From: Clostridium_AD sp036569345
Lineage (GTDB): Bacteria; Bacillota; Clostridia; Clostridiales; Clostridiaceae
Assembly (NCBI RefSeq): GCF_036569345.1
Contig: NZ_DATCQT010000067.1
Span: forward strand, 3,649-67,648
Direction of reading: 5' to 3'
DNA: 64,000 bases
In this document: positions 25,943-34,953 of the stretch, piece by piece
Layout of the letters: the number at the start of each line of letters is the position of its first letter
Numbering within the stretch: position 1 is the first letter of the stretch
Made by a program: the position numbers and the translations under genes
The notes under the pieces: model-generated
What the model saw: the letters and a program-made list of their open reading frames with translations, nothing else
The model's database searches: none
Told to the model about the DNA's origin: nothing

Positions 25943-28900
25943 TTATTTGATTTCTATAGCTTCATCAACGCTAAATAAGTATAGGTATCTTTCTTTAACT
26001 TCCTTTTTTAATGCACCCTTAAGAGCCCTTGCATAGTAATCCAGCTGAGCTTTGTATTTCTCTACTAAGGGACCTACATCCCCATTTTTAACAAAGTCTG
26101 TTTTATAATCTACTAGAATTATCTGTCCATCTTCCTCAAAATAGCAATCTATTATTCCTTGAAGTATTATCTTTTCATCTCCATATATTTCAATGGGAAG
26201 AGTTTTATCTATATCTGTACTGCTAATTTCCATATGGAAGGGCATTTCTCTTTTTAATGCTTTTAGTCCAAAAGCTTTTATCATTCGGAGCCCAAGATTT
26301 GTTTTAAAAAACTTTATTAGTTTATCTACTCTAACTACTTTGCCTTCTTCTTTTGATATTAGCTGTTTTTGAACTAACATTTCAATTTGTGATTCTATTT
26401 CACTTTTGCTTGATACTTTAGTTAAATCTAATCTTTGCAATACTGAATGCATAGCGGTTCCTTTTTCTGCTGCTGTTAGACCTTTTATCTCTTCTAAAAA
26501 TTTTGGTTTATTTACAAGTCTTGGCACATACAGACTGTTCGAACTTCCCTCATCTATTTCTACATTGAACTTTCTCTTAAGCTCGGTTACTGTAAGTACT
26601 GTAGGAATTTTTGTGGACATTTCGTATTTATAATTAAATCCTAATCTTCTTTCTATTTCTAAGGCGAACTTATCATCTGAGGCTTTTTCCGAAAGCCTCA
26701 TTAGCTTTTCCTTTGTACTAATAAGAACATCTTCAGCGATTAACTCGTTTTTCTTTACCTCATCTCTATTCCAAAATCTTATCTCAAAGCTTGCTGGATG
26801 ATCTAATAAATTAACACTACTATCTTCTATTTCTAATAACTCTCGTAATGGCTTTCCGTCTAAATGCCTTATTACTGCTGGAACTATCCAATCTAAATAG
26901 CTTTTGCCTTTTAGTATTTCATATTCACCTAGCTTTTCACTATTTTCATCTAAACTAGAGCTCATTCTAGCTAAATTTTTCTCTATATTTCTCATTGACC
27001 CAGTTATTATTAACTTTTCCTTGGCTCTTGTAAGGGCTACGTATAACACCCTCATTTCTTCTGCAAGACTTTCTATTTTTATTGTCTTTTTTAATGCTTG
27101 TTTTAGTACTGTAGGATAGGAAATTCTTCTTATTGGGTCCACAAAATCTGGTCCAAATCCTAAGTCATGATGAAATAATATGCTCTTATTTATATCCATT
27201 AGGTTAAAGTTTTTTCCCATACCGCTTAGAAATACTACAGGAAATTCTAGTCCTTTACTTTTATGAATACTCATTATCCTAACTACATCTTCATTTTCTC
27301 CTAAGGTTTTAGCACTACCCATGTCTCCACTGCTTACTTTAAGTTTGTTTATGAAGTTTATAAAGTTAAACAATCCCTTATAACTAGTTTCTTCATATTG
27401 CCTTGCCCTTTGGAAAAGAACTTTTAAATTAGCTTGTCTTTGTGGCCCTCCTGGCATGGCTCCTACATATCCGTAATAACCTGTATCTGTGTATAAGTAC
27501 CAGATAAATTCATCAATGGGCATATAAGCACAAATTTCTCTGAAGTGGCTCAGTTTTTCTAGGAACTTACTGATCTTTTCTGACTCTTCAGATTTTAATT
27601 CATTTGATTCTAATTTCTCTGATTGTGTAGATTCTAATTCTAATTTTCCTGGTTGCGATTCTGATTTGTCTGGTTTCGCTTCCTCTGGCAACGCTTCCTC
27701 AGATTCAGGTTTCCTGTGTTCTGACTTATTTACCATTGCCTCATAAAAACTAACTTCCCTTTGGCCTATTCTTATGTCTACTAATTCTTCGGAAGTGAAT
27801 CCCCCTATTGGAGAACGCAGAACTGATAGCATTGGTATATCTTGCCTTGGGTTATCTATAATTTGGAGCAAACTCATAATTATTTGTATTTCTATGGTGC
27901 TAAAATAACCTGTGCCTGTATCTGCATAAACCGGTATATTTTCAAGTTTTAATTGCTCCAAAAATGAGGGTGCCCAGTTTGAGGTTGCCCTAAGTAATAT
28001 TACAATATCTTTATATTGAACATTTCTATATTCTTTAATGTTTTTATCGTAGACTTTAAAATCCTCGTCCCCACTGGGTGACATTAATTCCTTTATTCGT
28101 TTTGCCACAATTCTAGCTTCTAACTCGATATTTGTAGGGGTTTCATCATCATTTGTTTTGCCCTGTCCCGCGCCTTGTTCCCCTTGTTCATCTTGTGAAT
28201 CCTCAACATCGCTTGTTTTGCCTTCGACCTCATTCCCTGCATCTTCATCAAAGGCGTCTTTAATTTCTTTTTCAATAAGATGTAGTTCCACTGGCCCACC
28301 AACTTTTCCCGGGCCGATTAGGTCTTCAAAGTGAGCTCCTAAATTTAATGCTTCTTCATCTGTATAATCAAGATCTCCAATGTTTTTGCACATTATTTGT
28401 TTGAAGATATAGTTCACAGCATTTATAACTGTCCCTCGACTTCTGAAGTTTTTATATAGAGTTATTTTTCTAGTTTTCTCTCCTTCTTCCTTACCATATC
28501 TATTATATTTTTCTAAGAAGAGCTCTGGCCTAGCTTGCCTAAATCTATATATACTTTGTTTTACATCTCCTACCATGAATACATTTGGAGTCCCTATTTT
28601 TTCTCTTGAGATTATATTTAGAAGAGTTTCCTGTACCATGTTGCTATCTTGATATTCATCTATCAAAATTTCTTCGTATTTATCTCTTAGTAACAGTGCT
28701 ACAGCGGAAGGTTCTGGTTTTCCGTCATCACCCATAACTACTACTCCCTCATCATCTTTTTTCATAAGTATGTCAAGGCAGTAGTGCTCAAAGTCGTTGA
28801 AATCTATAATTGATCTTTCTTTTTTCTTTTCTCTGTATTTTTCCTGCAAATCTATAACTAACTGCGATAACTCCATCATTAGCGGATATAATTTTTTTAT

Positions 28901-30040
28901 ATCCCATAAAGATGATTCTGAGTTTGCAGTCATTATCTGCTTTTGCAGCTCCTGTAATTGTTTTTTCACTTTGTTTCTTATTTCTTGCACTCTCTTTTGC
29001 TTTTCCTTATCTTCGCAAGCTCTTATTGTAGGGAGTTTTAAAAAGCTTAAATCTTCTATAATGCTCGCAAAGTTCTCAAAGCAGTTGTTTGCAGCACTTA
29101 ATAAGTCTTCAATTGAAGCTAAATCGTCCTTAAAAACTTCATAATATAATGTTATAGCATTATTGTTTTCTATTAATTTTAATGCCTTTATCATAACTTT
29201 TTCAATTCCCAAAAGTTCTATTTTAATGTCTGCCATTAAAACCTTTGCCCAAGGGGTATCGCTAAAGCTGTATCCATCTTGGATGTTAAAATCCTCGGCT
29301 TTTTCCCTTAGCCACCTTGTTGGATTTGTAGAACTCATGGAAAAGTTGTAAAGTCCTAAAACTATGGATTGTAACCCTAGGTCCTCTTTATTATTACTAT
29401 AAGCCTCGACTAGGTTTATAAAGCTGGAAGTTTCAACTAGGTTTAATGGTCTAGGAGTTTCCTCTTTTAGATTTAAATCATTAAATGTCCCCAATGAATC
29501 TGACAATAAATCTACCCCATTGTTTTCATCTTTGTTTATTATTTCACCGTTAAGTGATACATATCTATCTTCAAAAAGTTCTTCTAATGCTTCTTGTTTT
29601 AATAGTACTGCTTCTGTTTGGTCTGCTATTCTAAAATTCGGGTCTAAATCTACTACGTGATAATTACTGCGAATAACCTCAAGACAGAAGGAGTGAATAG
29701 TTGTAATGCTGGATTTATTTAATAATGTTAGCTGCCTTTGTAGTAGTTTGCTTTGTGGATTTCTGTGTAATTCCTTTGAAATAGCCGCAGCTATTCTCTC
29801 TCTCATCTCAGATGCGGCAGCATTTGTAAATGTAACTACTAAAAGCTTGTCTATATCTGTAGGTTTTTCTTCATTTGTCACTATTTTTATTATTCTCTCA
29901 ACTAGCACTGCAGTTTTTCCAGAACCTGCAGCTGCCGCCACTAGAAGGTTGCACCCCCTAGTTAAAATAGCTTTTTGTTGATCCCCTGTCCACATAACCT
30001 TTTGCTCATCATGTTTAATTTCGTCCTCTTTATTTATCAT
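25943..30040 (-). CDS. addA: Helicase-exonuclease AddAB, subunit AddA
   Basis: The 1365-residue UvrD-type helicase with a C-terminal nuclease domain processes double-strand breaks together with AddB. Walker A LLVAAAAGSGKTAVLVERI is near residues 31-49. EEILIDEYQDSNMVQE is the Walker B motif, GDVKQSIYRFRQARPELF follows, and GIIDCYFEEDGQIILVDYKT carries the nuclease motif near the C-terminus. It is longer than Bacillus AddA (about 1230 residues). Two acidic low-complexity inserts, near residues 583-637 and 768-827, account for most of this. The ATG at 30038-30040 overlaps the addB TAA by one base, so translation is coupled. Its stop is 88 bases before sbcD. Confidence 0.95.
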   Translation of the reverse strand: MINKEDEIKHDEQKVMWTGDQQKAILTRGCNLLVAAAAGSGKTAVLVERIIKIVTNEEKPTDIDKLLVVTFTNAAASEMRERIAAAISKELHRNPQSKLLQRQLTLLNKSSITTIHSFCLEVIRSNYHVVDLDPNFRIADQTEAVLLKQEALEELFEDRYVSLNGEIINKDENNGVDLLSDSLGTFNDLNLKEETPRPLNLVETSSFINLVEAYSNNKEDLGLQSIVLGLYNFSMSSTNPTRWLREKAEDFNIQDGYSFSDTPWAKVLMADIKIELLGIEKVMIKALKLIENNNAITLYYEVFKDDLASIEDLLSAANNCFENFASIIEDLSFLKLPTIRACEDKEKQKRVQEIRNKVKKQLQELQKQIMTANSESSLWDIKKLYPLMMELSQLVIDLQEKYREKKKERSIIDFNDFEHYCLDILMKKDDEGVVVMGDDGKPEPSAVALLLRDKYEEILIDEYQDSNMVQETLLNIISREKIGTPNVFMVGDVKQSIYRFRQARPELFLEKYNRYGKEEGEKTRKITLYKNFRSRGTVINAVNYIFKQIMCKNIGDLDYTDEEALNLGAHFEDLIGPGKVGGPVELHLIEKEIKDAFDEDAGNEVEGKTSDVEDSQDEQGEQGAGQGKTNDDETPTNIELEARIVAKRIKELMSPSGDEDFKVYDKNIKEYRNVQYKDIVILLRATSNWAPSFLEQLKLENIPVYADTGTGYFSTIEIQIIMSLLQIIDNPRQDIPMLSVLRSPIGGFTSEELVDIRIGQREVSFYEAMVNKSEHRKPESEEALPEEAKPDKSESQPGKLELESTQSEKLESNELKSEESEKISKFLEKLSHFREICAYMPIDEFIWYLYTDTGYYGYVGAMPGGPQRQANLKVLFQRARQYEETSYKGLFNFINFINKLKVSSGDMGSAKTLGENEDVVRIMSIHKSKGLEFPVVFLSGMGKNFNLMDINKSILFHHDLGFGPDFVDPIRRISYPTVLKQALKKTIKIESLAEEMRVLYVALTRAKEKLIITGSMRNIEKNLARMSSSLDENSEKLGEYEILKGKSYLDWIVPAVIRHLDGKPLRELLEIEDSSVNLLDHPASFEIRFWNRDEVKKNELIAEDVLISTKEKLMRLSEKASDDKFALEIERRLGFNYKYEMSTKIPTVLTVTELKRKFNVEIDEGSSNSLYVPRLVNKPKFLEEIKGLTAAEKGTAMHSVLQRLDLTKVSSKSEIESQIEMLVQKQLISKEEGKVVRVDKLIKFFKTNLGLRMIKAFGLKALKREMPFHMEISSTDIDKTLPIEIYGDEKIILQGIIDCYFEEDGQIILVDYKTDFVKNGDVGPLVEKYKAQLDYYARALKGALKKEVKERYLYLFSVDEAIEIK

Positions 30041-33000
30041 TACTCTTTCTCCACCCCGCTCTCTTGTATATCAACACTTTCTATTTCATTTGCCGCTGAT
30101 GATAAAAGCTCCCATATTTCCTTGTCTCTCTTATCTTTTATTATCTTATAAGTGTTTTCCTTTAATGTAGGATCGAACTGGCAAATAGATGTGTACTCAC
30201 AATAACTACAAGGCGTAGTATCTTTTTTCTTATAAGGTTTTATGTCTATTTCTCCACTTAACATTCCCTCACAGGTTTTTATTAAGTTTTCTTTTACATG
30301 ATTAAGTAACATTTCAAACTGCTCTGCTGTTGCAACTGATGATCTTGAACCTAAACTGCCATCCTTTTTAATAGATGCTGGGACAACCAGAGATGCACCT
30401 TCAATATTTCTATCCATCTCTCTTATTATCTTAGTATCCGCTAGAAGTAGCCCCTTCATTTTCAAAGCTTTCATTATTGCTTTTTCTAGTTCTTCTTCAT
30501 CTAAATTGTTTTTAGCCTTTATAACTGGGTCATCTATTTTAAAATATAAAATGCCTGCTGGAAAAATTGGCTCCTCTGAAATTTCGCTTTCGTTTCTAAG
30601 CATGGCATCTAAATAAGTCAATAGTTGTATTTGAAGTCCGTAATATACATCGGATAGTTTAAAATCCTTATTGCCTGATTTATAATCTATTATCCGATAA
30701 AATTCTTCTCCCTCATTTATTAGCTTATCTACCCTATCTATTCTTCCAACTAAATTCACAGTTTCTCCTGTGGATAATTCTACTCGTATTGGTGGATAAT
30801 CTCCTTCTTCAAAACCAAAGGAAACTTCATATCCAAAAGGTTCAAACCCACTGTTTTTCATTTGCTCAACTATAACGTAGATAGTTTTCTTTAAAACTCT
30901 TTTTAACCGCTCTGTAAAGTACTTGTACCTTGGGGTGCTGTTTAATATATACCCACTAGAACCTTCTGAGGCTTCCTTTTCTACAATGCTTGCGATCTTT
31001 TCCTCACACCACAATTTATCAAGATTCGCCCATTTTATTTCACTTTTATCCACAAGTTTCGAAAAATTGTCAAGCACACTGTGCATAAAACTACCTAAAT
31101 CTGGTGATGAAAATGTAAAAGTTTTTCTCTCCTTTGCTTTTAGGCCATATTGTACAAAATAAGCAAAGGGACATTCTTCATATTTTTCTATTCTGGATAC
31201 ACTAAAATAATTTTTTAAACCATAAAGTAATTTCACTTTTTCCTTTTGTAGCATTTTCGCTTCATTTTTATAGTCAAAACCCTCAAACATATTGTTACTC
31301 TTTTCTTTCCACACAGGGTCCTTTTGATACCACTTAAAAACCTGGACCCAAAGATCTGATATATATCCATCCTCTAAATATTTTCGTAAGGCGAATATTA
31401 GATTATTAAATGTTGGAATTTTAGCACATACCTGGTAAAGTTCATGGTCCTCTAACCTCTCATTTGAAAGTGTTATATTGCTTTCTTCTACTAACCCTTT
31501 AAATAAAGCTCTAAATCTAGATATTATAATAGAAGGTCTTAATGTTTTGCCTTCGTAATCTGCTATAGGATAACTTATGTTTAAATATTTATTTGGAATG
31601 GTTATGGTGGCGTAAATTAAAAACTGCTCATTAAATACCTCAGTTTTTGTATCATTTGCCAGTTCTACTCCACTTTCCTTTAAAATTATCCTATCATTGT
31701 CTGTGAATATTCCCTCTTCCTTGCTTGCCTTTGGAAACACACCATCATTTACCCCTATAATGTATAACGCTTCTATTTCATGACTTTTTATACGTTCCAC
31801 GCTGCTAATTGTTACTCCATCTAGTGCTGATGGAATAAGTCCCATTTGATGTTTACTAAATCCCATTGATAATATCTTTACAAAATCCTCTAAGCTTAGG
31901 GTTTCCTTGCCTAGGACCTCCACCATCTGATCTAAAAGTTCCATTACTAAATTCCATATTTTACTGTATTCTATAACCAGTTCCTGTGCACCTTCCCTTT
32001 TAAAATTCACTATCCACTCTTCAAGGGTTTTATATACATTTATGGTTTCTAGAAATTCAAATAGACTTGTGCAAATTTTTATTGTGGTGACTCCACCTTT
32101 TAGTTTTTCTTTAAACTCTAAAAGTGGTTTTATAATAACATCTCTTGTTTCATTTAAGATTTTGATAGTAGCTTCGATTTTTTGCGCTTTCTTTGCGAAT
32201 TTCTCTTGATCCTTCTCTTTAATTTCTTTGTCATTACTATAGTAATCTCTAAAATAAAATTCTATCTTTTCCTGCCATAGATCAGAATCTGTCCATTTCT
32301 TCTTGCCCTTTATGCCGGTTGCTATGATGAAGTTTTCTAGTATATCTAAATGCTCATTTTCTATATCTAAAAGCCCTGTTTTAAGATATCTAAACATTGA
32401 TTCATAGCTAAAGTTTTTAGTGAAAATCTCAACAGTTGATGTTATTAGGACAATTAGAGGATTACTTGTTATATCTTTTTTCTTATCTATATATAATGGA
32501 ATGTTATATTCAGTAAATATTGCTTTAATTAGTTTTTCGTAACTTGGCAAATCCCTAGTTACTACAGCTATTTTATTGAACCTCATATTTTCATCTTTGC
32601 ATAATTTTAAAATGTCTTGTGCTACGTGTTCGACTTCGGAGTAGCCATTAAGCGCTTTAAATACCTTTATATTTTTGCAAATATCCGTAGAACTGGAATA
32701 TGGAAATGCAAAATAATTTTTCTCAAGAAAAGAAAGCTCCCCATTGTCTTTAAATTTATAATCTTTATTTCCCTGAAGTTCTATAGGAGCATCGATACTT
32801 GTCCCACAACTCTGTGCTAAACTTAAAAGCTTATCTTCTGTAAACTTTATAGAATAAAAGGCATCAGAATCATCCATAAATTTTGAATGCTCTGAGCTTC
32901 TTAATGGAAGAGTTATATTTATCCTCTTAGCCTTTTTGAATAATTTTTCCAGCACTTCATACTGTTGTGGTGTAAATCCATTAAACTCATCTAGCCAAAA

Positions 33001-33594
33001 CTCCGCACCATCAAAGATATTACAGTCATCAAGGGCATAAGTTAAACGGGTCAAATCATCATCCGGATCCATATAATTTATATTTAAAATATTATCAAAT
33101 TCTCTATATATAAGGGATAAATCCGTTATTTTATCTACAAGTAATGGATTTTCCCGTAAATTTTCTTTTGCTCCATTTAAAGTTTCCACAGAAATCCTAT
33201 ATTTTTTAAACTCCGTGATAGCACTAGCTACATTATCTACAAAACCTTTCTGCCTAGCTGCTCCTTTAAATACAGTGAATTCATCCCCATTTTTTTGCAT
33301 TATGTTATTAATAAGCATAACCTTTCCTGAGGTATCCATGGGTTTCCTTGTTATGCCACCAACCTCGCTAAATACTTTGTACGCTAATCTATTAAAACTA
33401 AGTACTTGGACATTTTTTATTCCTGTGGATCCAACTACCTGTATGAGATTTTTTTCAGCTTGAAAAGAAAATTGTTCTGGAACCAAAAGCACTAGTGGCT
33501 TTTCAGTCTCGACCTTTTGCCTTTGCTCTATATCCTCTAAGCAGAAAGTACTTTTTCCTTTTCCAGATCCTCCATAGATAAATCTTAAACTCAC
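30040..33594 (-). CDS. addB: Helicase-exonuclease AddAB, subunit AddB
   Basis: The roughly 1184-residue partner of AddA has N-terminal SLRFIYGGSGKGKSTFCLED with a Walker A motif. It has the iron-sulfur ligands of the nuclease domain: YEECPFAYF, and a C-terminal CSYCEYTSIC with the C-x2-C-x5-C spacing of AddB. YRIIDYKSGNKDF is the nuclease motif. I chose the GTG at 33592-33594, which matches the family N-terminus and has AAGGGA nine bases upstream. The ATG at 33624 cannot be the start if the promoter at 33628-33636 is right, because its transcript would begin at about that point. It is the first gene of addB-addA-sbcD-sbcC. Confidence 0.93.
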   Translation of the reverse strand: MSLRFIYGGSGKGKSTFCLEDIEQRQKVETEKPLVLLVPEQFSFQAEKNLIQVVGSTGIKNVQVLSFNRLAYKVFSEVGGITRKPMDTSGKVMLINNIMQKNGDEFTVFKGAARQKGFVDNVASAITEFKKYRISVETLNGAKENLRENPLLVDKITDLSLIYREFDNILNINYMDPDDDLTRLTYALDDCNIFDGAEFWLDEFNGFTPQQYEVLEKLFKKAKRINITLPLRSSEHSKFMDDSDAFYSIKFTEDKLLSLAQSCGTSIDAPIELQGNKDYKFKDNGELSFLEKNYFAFPYSSSTDICKNIKVFKALNGYSEVEHVAQDILKLCKDENMRFNKIAVVTRDLPSYEKLIKAIFTEYNIPLYIDKKKDITSNPLIVLITSTVEIFTKNFSYESMFRYLKTGLLDIENEHLDILENFIIATGIKGKKKWTDSDLWQEKIEFYFRDYYSNDKEIKEKDQEKFAKKAQKIEATIKILNETRDVIIKPLLEFKEKLKGGVTTIKICTSLFEFLETINVYKTLEEWIVNFKREGAQELVIEYSKIWNLVMELLDQMVEVLGKETLSLEDFVKILSMGFSKHQMGLIPSALDGVTISSVERIKSHEIEALYIIGVNDGVFPKASKEEGIFTDNDRIILKESGVELANDTKTEVFNEQFLIYATITIPNKYLNISYPIADYEGKTLRPSIIISRFRALFKGLVEESNITLSNERLEDHELYQVCAKIPTFNNLIFALRKYLEDGYISDLWVQVFKWYQKDPVWKEKSNNMFEGFDYKNEAKMLQKEKVKLLYGLKNYFSVSRIEKYEECPFAYFVQYGLKAKERKTFTFSSPDLGSFMHSVLDNFSKLVDKSEIKWANLDKLWCEEKIASIVEKEASEGSSGYILNSTPRYKYFTERLKRVLKKTIYVIVEQMKNSGFEPFGYEVSFGFEEGDYPPIRVELSTGETVNLVGRIDRVDKLINEGEEFYRIIDYKSGNKDFKLSDVYYGLQIQLLTYLDAMLRNESEISEEPIFPAGILYFKIDDPVIKAKNNLDEEELEKAIMKALKMKGLLLADTKIIREMDRNIEGASLVVPASIKKDGSLGSRSSVATAEQFEMLLNHVKENLIKTCEGMLSGEIDIKPYKKKDTTPCSYCEYTSICQFDPTLKENTYKIIKDKRDKEIWELLSSAANEIESVDIQESGVEKE

Positions 33595-33627
33595 AAAAAC
33601 ACGTCCCTTCTTTTCTTTATTCATTAT

Positions 33628-33636
33628 ATTATACCA
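33628..33636 (-). promoter_or_regulatory. Extended -10 promoter for addB
   Basis: Minus-strand TGGTATAAT, that is TG-n-TATAAT, lies 34-42 bases upstream of the GTG start at 33594. The -35 region is poor, as is common for extended -10 promoters. Transcription would begin near 33621. Confidence 0.5.
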
Positions 33637-33661
33637 TGTATAATTTTAGGTTATAGCTTAA

Positions 33662-33880
33662 TACGCAGGTATTATGGGTATGATGGTAGGTTCTAGCGCT
33701 ACTGGCCTCTCTCTTGCAGGGGTTATGTCCACTGCTTTTGTTAATATATCTAATCAACATACCTTCCCACTATTTACTTTCTTAAGTGCTGGACTTGGTG
33801 CTAAGGACGTAATGGGATTTTGTATAGTTGACTTATTATACTCAGGTATTATTATTTCACTAGGATTTTTCTTCTTTTAA
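33662..33880 (+). pseudogene. Remnant of an AtoE-type short-chain fatty acid permease with internal deletion
   Basis: The 73-codon fragment reads YAGIMGMMVGSS and SNQHTFPLFTFLSAG, then jumps directly to LGAKDVMGFCIVDLLYSGII near 33785-33803. In AtoE-family transporters (TIGR00366-like, about 440 residues) these two parts are separated by some 60-70 residues that include a Ser-Gly-Gly-Gly segment. About 340 N-terminal residues are also gone, and a TAA sits directly before the first Tyr codon. No ribosome binding site is seen. The old terminator survives at 33903-33931. I infer a decayed permease gene, and the family assignment rests on my memory of the C-terminal sequence pattern. Confidence 0.65.
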
Positions 33881-33902
33881 GTAACTTTTATTATAATAAC
33901 TG

Positions 33903-33931
33903 ATGACAGTCCTTATGGCTGTCATTTTTTT
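33903..33931 (+). terminator. Intrinsic terminator after the permease remnant
   Basis: ATGACAG pairs with CTGTCAT around a nine-base loop, followed by seven T residues. It lies 23 bases after the stop of the permease fragment and is probably its original terminator. Confidence 0.8.
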
Positions 33932-34014
33932 GAATTATATGTATTGTAAACGCATAGAATTCATTAGGCACGTAATAATACATTTTAGATTTTCATATTA
34001 AATATTAACACATG

Positions 34015-34023
34015 TGCTATAAT
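34015..34023 (+). promoter_or_regulatory. Candidate extended -10 promoter for comFB
   Basis: TGCTATAAT fits the TG-n-TATAAT pattern and lies 42 bases before the comFB ATG. No good -35 box is visible. Confidence 0.4.
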
Positions 34024-34064
34024 TTTCTTATGTTATCATTAAATATATTACTAGGAGGATTAAA

Positions 34065-34334
34065 ATGTACAATTTGAAAAATCATTTTGAAATTGAAGTA
34101 AATAACCTGTTAGACACAATATTAAAACGTTATGATAATATTTGCAAATGCGAAAAGTGTAAATTAGATATTGCAGCTTTAACCCTTAACTCTTTGTCTG
34201 CGAAATATACTGTTTCTGAGCAAGGCGAAATATATGCAAGTGCATTAGCTGAGGTCAACAAACAGCAGGCAATCGATGTTACTACTGCTATTACAAAGGC
34301 TATAGCAATAGTATCAGCTAATCCTAAGCATTAA
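34065..34334 (+). CDS. comFB: ComFB family protein
   Basis: The 89-residue protein matches the late competence protein ComFB family: LKNHFEIEVNNLLDTIL, then KCEKCKLDIAALTLNSLSAK with paired Cys residues, and ITKAIAIVSANPKH at the C-terminus. Its molecular role is unclear; in Bacillus comFB is not essential for transformation. Here it stands alone, without comFA or comFC next to it. GGAGG lies six bases before the ATG, and a terminator follows at 34429-34464. Confidence 0.85.
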   Translation: MYNLKNHFEIEVNNLLDTILKRYDNICKCEKCKLDIAALTLNSLSAKYTVSEQGEIYASALAEVNKQQAIDVTTAITKAIAIVSANPKH

Positions 34335-34428
34335 TTTTTTATATGTTTATTCTTTAACCCATTTCAAGTGTAATGCATTAAAAACAAGGTTGGACATATT
34401 TGCATTTTTATCGATTTGAGCATAAGAA

Positions 34429-34464
34429 TTGGCCTGTCTACTTAAGACAAGCCAATAAATTTTT
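34429..34464 (+). terminator. Probable terminator of comFB
   Basis: TTGGCCTGTC and GACAAGCCAA pair, with one mismatch, around a seven-base loop. An A/T-rich tract ending in TTTTT follows. It lies about 95 bases after the comFB stop, between convergent genes. Confidence 0.55.
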
Positions 34465-34497
34465 GCAGATAATTGTGAAACAATATATGTATATTAT

Positions 34498-34842
34498 TTA
34501 TTTTATGTTCTTAAGTTTCCACTTTAATATAACCTGATACATAATTAAAATCGCGGTAATTATAATGAAAGCAATATTATTAATTTTTGTGTTGTCTGGG
34601 ATTAATATAAGTAACAATACATACATTATAAATACTACTCCTAATACTATGTCACTTCTTCCGATTAATTCAACTACACTTTTATAATTTTTATTTAATT
34701 GCTCTTCTAATACTGGATTGAAAAGTAATTTTAATTTCAAATTTAAATCATTAATTTTTTTATATTTATTATATTTTAAATTAAAACCTAAACCAATAAA
34801 AATTAATGCTATTACAATAAATACTGAGTTAAATACTAACAT
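34498..34842 (-). CDS. Small membrane protein of unknown function
   Basis: I do not recognise this 114-residue protein securely. It has a first hydrophobic helix at residues 3-22, a polar stretch with several Lys and Asn residues (about 23-64), and two C-terminal helices (about 65-82 and 88-107). The layout resembles DUF3784 or SdpI-type small membrane proteins, but no motif decides this. The ATG at 34842 has AAAGGA eight to nine bases upstream. It is downstream of the phosphohexomutase gene on the same strand, separated by a large stem-loop at 34869-34936. Confidence 0.7.
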   Translation of the reverse strand: MLVFNSVFIVIALIFIGLGFNLKYNKYKKINDLNLKLKLLFNPVLEEQLNKNYKSVVELIGRSDIVLGVVFIMYVLLLILIPDNTKINNIAFIIITAILIMYQVILKWKLKNIK

Positions 34843-34868
34843 AATAAAATATCCTTTCCTAATGTATT

Positions 34869-34936
34869 ATGTATTAAGGGATTAATGTAATGTGGCACAA
34901 TTCATTCCATCTATTACATTAATCCCTTTAATACAT
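34869..34936. repeat. Large stem-loop between the phosphohexomutase gene and the small membrane protein gene
   Basis: The arm at 34869-34891 (ATGTATTAAGGGATTAATGT and three more bases) pairs with 34913-34936, with a single bulged base. This gives a stem of about 23 base pairs with a 21-base loop. No long U-run follows on either strand, so it may be a weak terminator, an RNA-processing site or a mobile-element remnant. Confidence 0.65.
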
Positions 34937-34953
34937 TGTTTTATCCTTTATAT

